Shown piece after piece: positions 60,623 to 64,000 of a stretch of 64,000 bases of DNA (positions are counted from its first letter, which is position 1; each line of letters starts with the position of its first letter). The DNA is from an uncultured Paracoccaceae bacterium. GTDB taxonomy: Bacteria > Pseudomonadota > Alphaproteobacteria > Rhodobacterales > Rhodobacteraceae. The DNA lies in NCBI GenBank assembly GCA_947497985.1, contig CANMIX010000006.1, forward strand, positions 62,001-126,000. The letters run 5' to 3'. Under the pieces are notes generated by a model that searched no databases, was not told where the DNA came from, and saw nothing but the letters and a program-made list of their open reading frames with translations. Made by a program: the position numbers and the translations under genes.

Positions 60623-61585
60623 TCAGCGGCCACGAATGCGTGGATCCAATGCGTCACGCAGACCATCGCCAAGGTAGTTCACGCTCAACACTGTGAGCGA
60701 GATCAGCAGGCCTGGAAAGATCACCCGTTCCGGGTACAAGATCATCCGATCCACGGAATCGTTCAGCAGACGGCCCCAAGTCGGAAAATCCGGTGGGAAA
60801 CCAAAGCCAAGGAACGACAGTGAGCTTTCGGCGATAATGGCTGTCGCAATACCCAGCGTCGCGGACACCATGATTGGTGACAGCACGTTTGGCAGAATGT
60901 GGCGGATCACCATCTTACTGTTGGTGGTGCCGACAGAGCGCGCGGCCAGTACGAACTCACGTTCTTTGATCGCCAGTACGTCGCCGCGCACAATCCGTGC
61001 GGTGGGCATCCAACTGGTGATGCCGATCAGGCAGACGATCAGCACAAAGACACCGCCTTCTGGGCCAATGGCCTGCGCGAGGGACTCGCGAAACAGGACC
61101 GCAGCCACCAGGATCATTGGCAGCAGGGGCAGGGCCAGAAAAAGATCGGTCAGGCGCATCAACAACCCGTCGAGCCGTTTGAAGTAACCGGCTACGACGC
61201 CAACCAATGTGCCAACCAGCAAGGCAAGAACCATAGCCGCCATACCAACGGCGATCGAAACACGGCCGCCAAACATCAGACGTGCCAGCGTATCACGGCC
61301 CAGGTTGTCAGTGCCCAACGGATAGGCCCAATCCATCTTGGCGCCGCTGTCCCAAAGGGCCGTGTAAATGGGGCGCATGTCCCGCAGCCGCAGGAAGTCC
61401 CGACCAGTTGGAACGAACTTTGCGTCGTTCCAATAGACAAAGGGCCCAACCAATACGAGCGCCAGGATCGACACAAACAGCACGCCGCCCATCAGGGCGC
61501 CGCGGTGGGATTTGAACTGGTCCCAGACATCCAGCCATTGGCTGCGTGGTGCGGCAGCGGGGGCGGGGGTGCTCAACTCAGTCAT
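60623..61585 (-). CDS. ABC transporter permease, DppC/OppC type
   Basis: LGTDNLGRDTLARLMFGGRVSIAVGMAAM; EFVLAARSVGTTNSKMVIRHILPNVLSPIMV; LGFGFPPDFPTWGRLL. Confidence 0.93.
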   Translation of the reverse strand: MTELSTPAPAAAPRSQWLDVWDQFKSHRGALMGGVLFVSILALVLVGPFVYWNDAKFVPTGRDFLRLRDMRPIYTALWDSGAKMDWAYPLGTDNLGRDTLARLMFGGRVSIAVGMAAMVLALLVGTLVGVVAGYFKRLDGLLMRLTDLFLALPLLPMILVAAVLFRESLAQAIGPEGGVFVLIVCLIGITSWMPTARIVRGDVLAIKEREFVLAARSVGTTNSKMVIRHILPNVLSPIMVSATLGIATAIIAESSLSFLGFGFPPDFPTWGRLLNDSVDRMILYPERVIFPGLLISLTVLSVNYLGDGLRDALDPRIRGR

Positions 61586-62585
61586 AACGGATCCTCGGGT
61601 CGAGAATGCCATACAGCACATCGGCGATCAGATTGAACAGCACGATGAGCACGGCAAAGATAAAGGTCAGGGTTTGCACCATTGGCAGATCGTTGGCCTG
61701 GATTGCACCAATCAACAATTGGCCGATACCGTTTACCTTGAACACTTGTTCGGTGATGATGGCTCCGCCAAAGATCGACGGGATCCCCAGCGCGATTACG
61801 GTGACCACAGGGATCATCGAATTGCGCAGCACATGGACCATCACGACGACGTATTCTCCCAAACCTTTGGCGCGCGCGGTGCGCACATAGTCCTGGTTGA
61901 GGTTGTCGAGCATGGAGGCCCGCATGAACCGTGACAGCTGTGCGGTGATCTGCAGCGCAAGGACCATGACTGGCATGATCATCTGTTTCAGCTGATACAG
62001 GAAGCTTTCCCAATCTGTGACTTTGTGGGTGGTGTCATAGATCGACGGGAACCAGCCCAGTTGGACCGAGAAGATCACAATCACCAAAACGCCGGAAAAG
62101 AACGGTGGTACCGAAAAGCCGACCATCGACACAAAGGTGCCGAGCTGGTCGAACCAGCTGTATTGTTTGTAGGCTGAATAGATACCAATCGGGATCGCAA
62201 TCAGGATGGCCACAATATAGGCCGTTCCAACAACAGACAGGGTCTGCGGCAAGCGCTGAACTACGATGTCCATCACCGGAGAACGGGTCTGCCACGAGAT
62301 GACCCGCAACTTGTCTTCAGCGAAGGATGTGCCGAACAAGGAGTCGATCAGAACCTGTGGTTCGATCCAAAAGAATTGCACAAGCCATTTCCAGAAACGG
62401 ATGTGCATCGGCTCGCCCAATCCCAGGGCAAGGCGCATTTTCTCTTTGACTTCGGCAGGCACCGTCAGAGGAACCTGCGCCATGGGATCGCCAGGGGCGA
62501 GCTCCAGAAGCAAAAAGATCGCCAGGCTGATGAAAAGCAGTGTGGGCACTGCAAGGATCAGCCGTCGTATCGTGAACGTCAGCAT
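61578..62585 (-). CDS. ABC transporter permease, DppB/OppB type
   Basis: MLTFTIRRLILAVPTLLFISLAIFLLLELAPGDP; DYVRTARAKGLGEYVVVMVHVLRNSMIPVVT. Confidence 0.93.
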   Translation of the reverse strand: MLTFTIRRLILAVPTLLFISLAIFLLLELAPGDPMAQVPLTVPAEVKEKMRLALGLGEPMHIRFWKWLVQFFWIEPQVLIDSLFGTSFAEDKLRVISWQTRSPVMDIVVQRLPQTLSVVGTAYIVAILIAIPIGIYSAYKQYSWFDQLGTFVSMVGFSVPPFFSGVLVIVIFSVQLGWFPSIYDTTHKVTDWESFLYQLKQMIMPVMVLALQITAQLSRFMRASMLDNLNQDYVRTARAKGLGEYVVVMVHVLRNSMIPVVTVIALGIPSIFGGAIITEQVFKVNGIGQLLIGAIQANDLPMVQTLTFIFAVLIVLFNLIADVLYGILDPRIRYD

Positions 62586-62690
62586 CGAAGGGGACGCCTT
62601 TATTTCTGTTATGATTATCGTTGGGTGCCAGTCAGACACGGTCCTACATGAACCGGCCGAGGCCGTGTATGCAACGTCTGAATGGCAATC

Positions 62691-62713
62691 GGCCCCGGTC
62701 AGAAACCGGGGCC
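62691..62713 (-). repeat. Intergenic hairpin between substrate-binding and permease genes
   Basis: GGCCCCGGT-CAGAA-ACCGGGGCC perfect 9-bp stem without U-tract. Confidence 0.65.
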
Positions 62714-62731
62714 GTGTAACACATCAGGCGG

Positions 62732-64000
62732 TTACTTGATGCGGTACCAGTCTGCGATGTTCCACAGCTCGCTGTCCCAGACGTTCAAATCCACACCACC
62801 CAGGGTGTTGGATACGCCGGACAGACGGCCACGGTGAACCAGCGGGATCATACCGCCTTTTTCAAAGACCATGGTGTTCAGCTGTTGGCCGATTTCCACA
62901 CGCTTTTCAAAGTCCGCAGTTTTGGTCAGTTCCAAATGCAGCGCGTCATACTCTTCGTCACAGAAACGGGAGATGTTTTCACCCTGCCACTGGCTGTCAG
63001 GCGAAGGTGCCTGTGCACACAGGCCGTTGCCGAAATAGGACTGCGGGTCGGTGCCTGCAAAGGTGTTGGCGTACATTTCCACGTCTGCATAGAACTTTTG
63101 GAAGGTATCAGGGGAGCCCGGATCGCCGCCAAAGAAGACAGATGCGTTCACGTTGCGCAGTTCGGTTTCAACACCGATCTCGCTCCACCACTGTTTGATA
63201 AGCGCTTGGAAGTCCTGACGTACAGCGTTGGTTGAGGTTTGGTACAGCATGGACAAAGGCACGCCGTCTTTTTCGCGGATGCCGTCGCCGTCGGTGTCGA
63301 CGATGCCTGCGTCATCCAGCAGCTTGTTGGCGCCAGCGATATCCTGAACGTCACAGCCTTCTGGGTGGATCGCGTAAGCTTCGGGTGCTGGAACCCAGGA
63401 ACAGGTCACTTTACCCGCTTTGCCATAGCCGATTTCAACCAGCAATGGGCGGTCGATTGCCATGGACAGTGCTTTGTAAACCGCAGGGTCACCCAAGAAC
63501 GGGTGCGGACGGATCGCTGCGCGCTCATCCGGGCCAAGCGCGGGATCGGGGTTGGTGTTGTTGATCATGATCCGCTCGACCAATGGACCAAAGCCCGCAA
63601 CCGCAACGCCTTTGCCGCCTGCTTCCATCTGGGCAATCACATCGGGTGCCAGCTGCAGGTTCCAGGCATAGTCAAACTCGCCGGTTTCCATAACAGCACG
63701 ACCCGCCGCCGCTGCGTCACCGCCACCTTTGAACAGAACGCGACCAAAGGCAGGTTTTGCCGGATCACGGTAGTTTTCATTGGCGACATAGGTGATTACG
63801 TCGTTCGGCTTGAACTCTTCAACCACAAACGGGCCGGTGCCGATGGGGCCAAAGTTCGCCTCGGTGCACTCAGGTGCCTTGGCGCCCATGCAGTCTTTGA
63901 ACTGAGCCATTTGCAGGATCGGGCTTTCGACGCCAACAAAGGGGCCATATGGCGCAGGTGTCGGGCCTTCGAAGTTCACAACAACGGTCAGATCGTCAGG
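62732..64000 (-). CDS. ABC transporter substrate-binding protein, family 5 (peptide/nickel type); N-terminus beyond window
   Basis: GPFVVEEFKPNDVITYVANENYRDPAKPAFGRVLFKG; frame stays open to window end. Confidence 0.9.
   Translation of the reverse strand, partial: PDDLTVVVNFEGPTPAPYGPFVGVESPILQMAQFKDCMGAKAPECTEANFGPIGTGPFVVEEFKPNDVITYVANENYRDPAKPAFGRVLFKGGGDAAAAGRAVMETGEFDYAWNLQLAPDVIAQMEAGGKGVAVAGFGPLVERIMINNTNPDPALGPDERAAIRPHPFLGDPAVYKALSMAIDRPLLVEIGYGKAGKVTCSWVPAPEAYAIHPEGCDVQDIAGANKLLDDAGIVDTDGDGIREKDGVPLSMLYQTSTNAVRQDFQALIKQWWSEIGVETELRNVNASVFFGGDPGSPDTFQKFYADVEMYANTFAGTDPQSYFGNGLCAQAPSPDSQWQGENISRFCDEEYDALHLELTKTADFEKRVEIGQQLNTMVFEKGGMIPLVHRGRLSGVSNTLGGVDLNVWDSELWNIADWYRIK

Noticed and set aside
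1-64000. CRISPR arrays, tRNA/rRNA genes, transposases, phage or toxin-antitoxin loci
   Set aside because: Reading both strands and the ORF track gave no regular repeat-spacer array, no recognisable tRNA/rRNA sequence, and no mobile-element or defence proteins.

Overview
This is an alphaproteobacterial chromosome segment. Synteny and protein sequences point to the Rhodobacteraceae/Roseobacter group (inference). The first ~27 kb is an almost complete division/cell-wall (dcw) cluster: mrp-like ATPase, mraZ, rsmH, ftsL, ftsI, murE, murF, mraY, murD, [GNAT and flavoprotein on the opposite strand], ftsW, murG, murC, DUF2484, small membrane ORF, murB, ddl, ftsQ, ftsA, ftsZ, lpxC, bamD, recN. After it come a ClC channel, DUF427, M24 peptidase, cobT/racemase/cobS, ICMT-like, DnaJ-like, bolA, an orphan chemoreceptor, gatB, tex, pepN, glcB, a glcG-like gene, peptidase C26, pntAB, an HxlR regulator/flavodoxin divergon, DUF3422, a small HTH regulator, and a peptide/oligopeptide-type ABC transporter that runs off the right edge. 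I found no tRNA, rRNA, CRISPR array, transposase, prophage or obvious defence locus. The most interesting signals are non-coding: (1) a strand-asymmetric array of about 15 TGGG(A) repeats with ~10-bp phasing upstream of mraZ, which looks like an unusually large MraZ operator; (2) a ~260-nt structured leader with an intrinsic terminator just before mraZ, resembling the UpsM sRNA leader of Rhodobacter sphaeroides; (3) a ~190-nt element after cobT with about seven hairpins, closed by a perfect 10-bp terminal inverted repeat; (4) hairpin-rich or palindromic intergenic sites before ddl, between hxlR and the flavodoxin, and a parS-like palindrome near 58.75 kb. I did not find clear evidence of a completely new multi-gene system.
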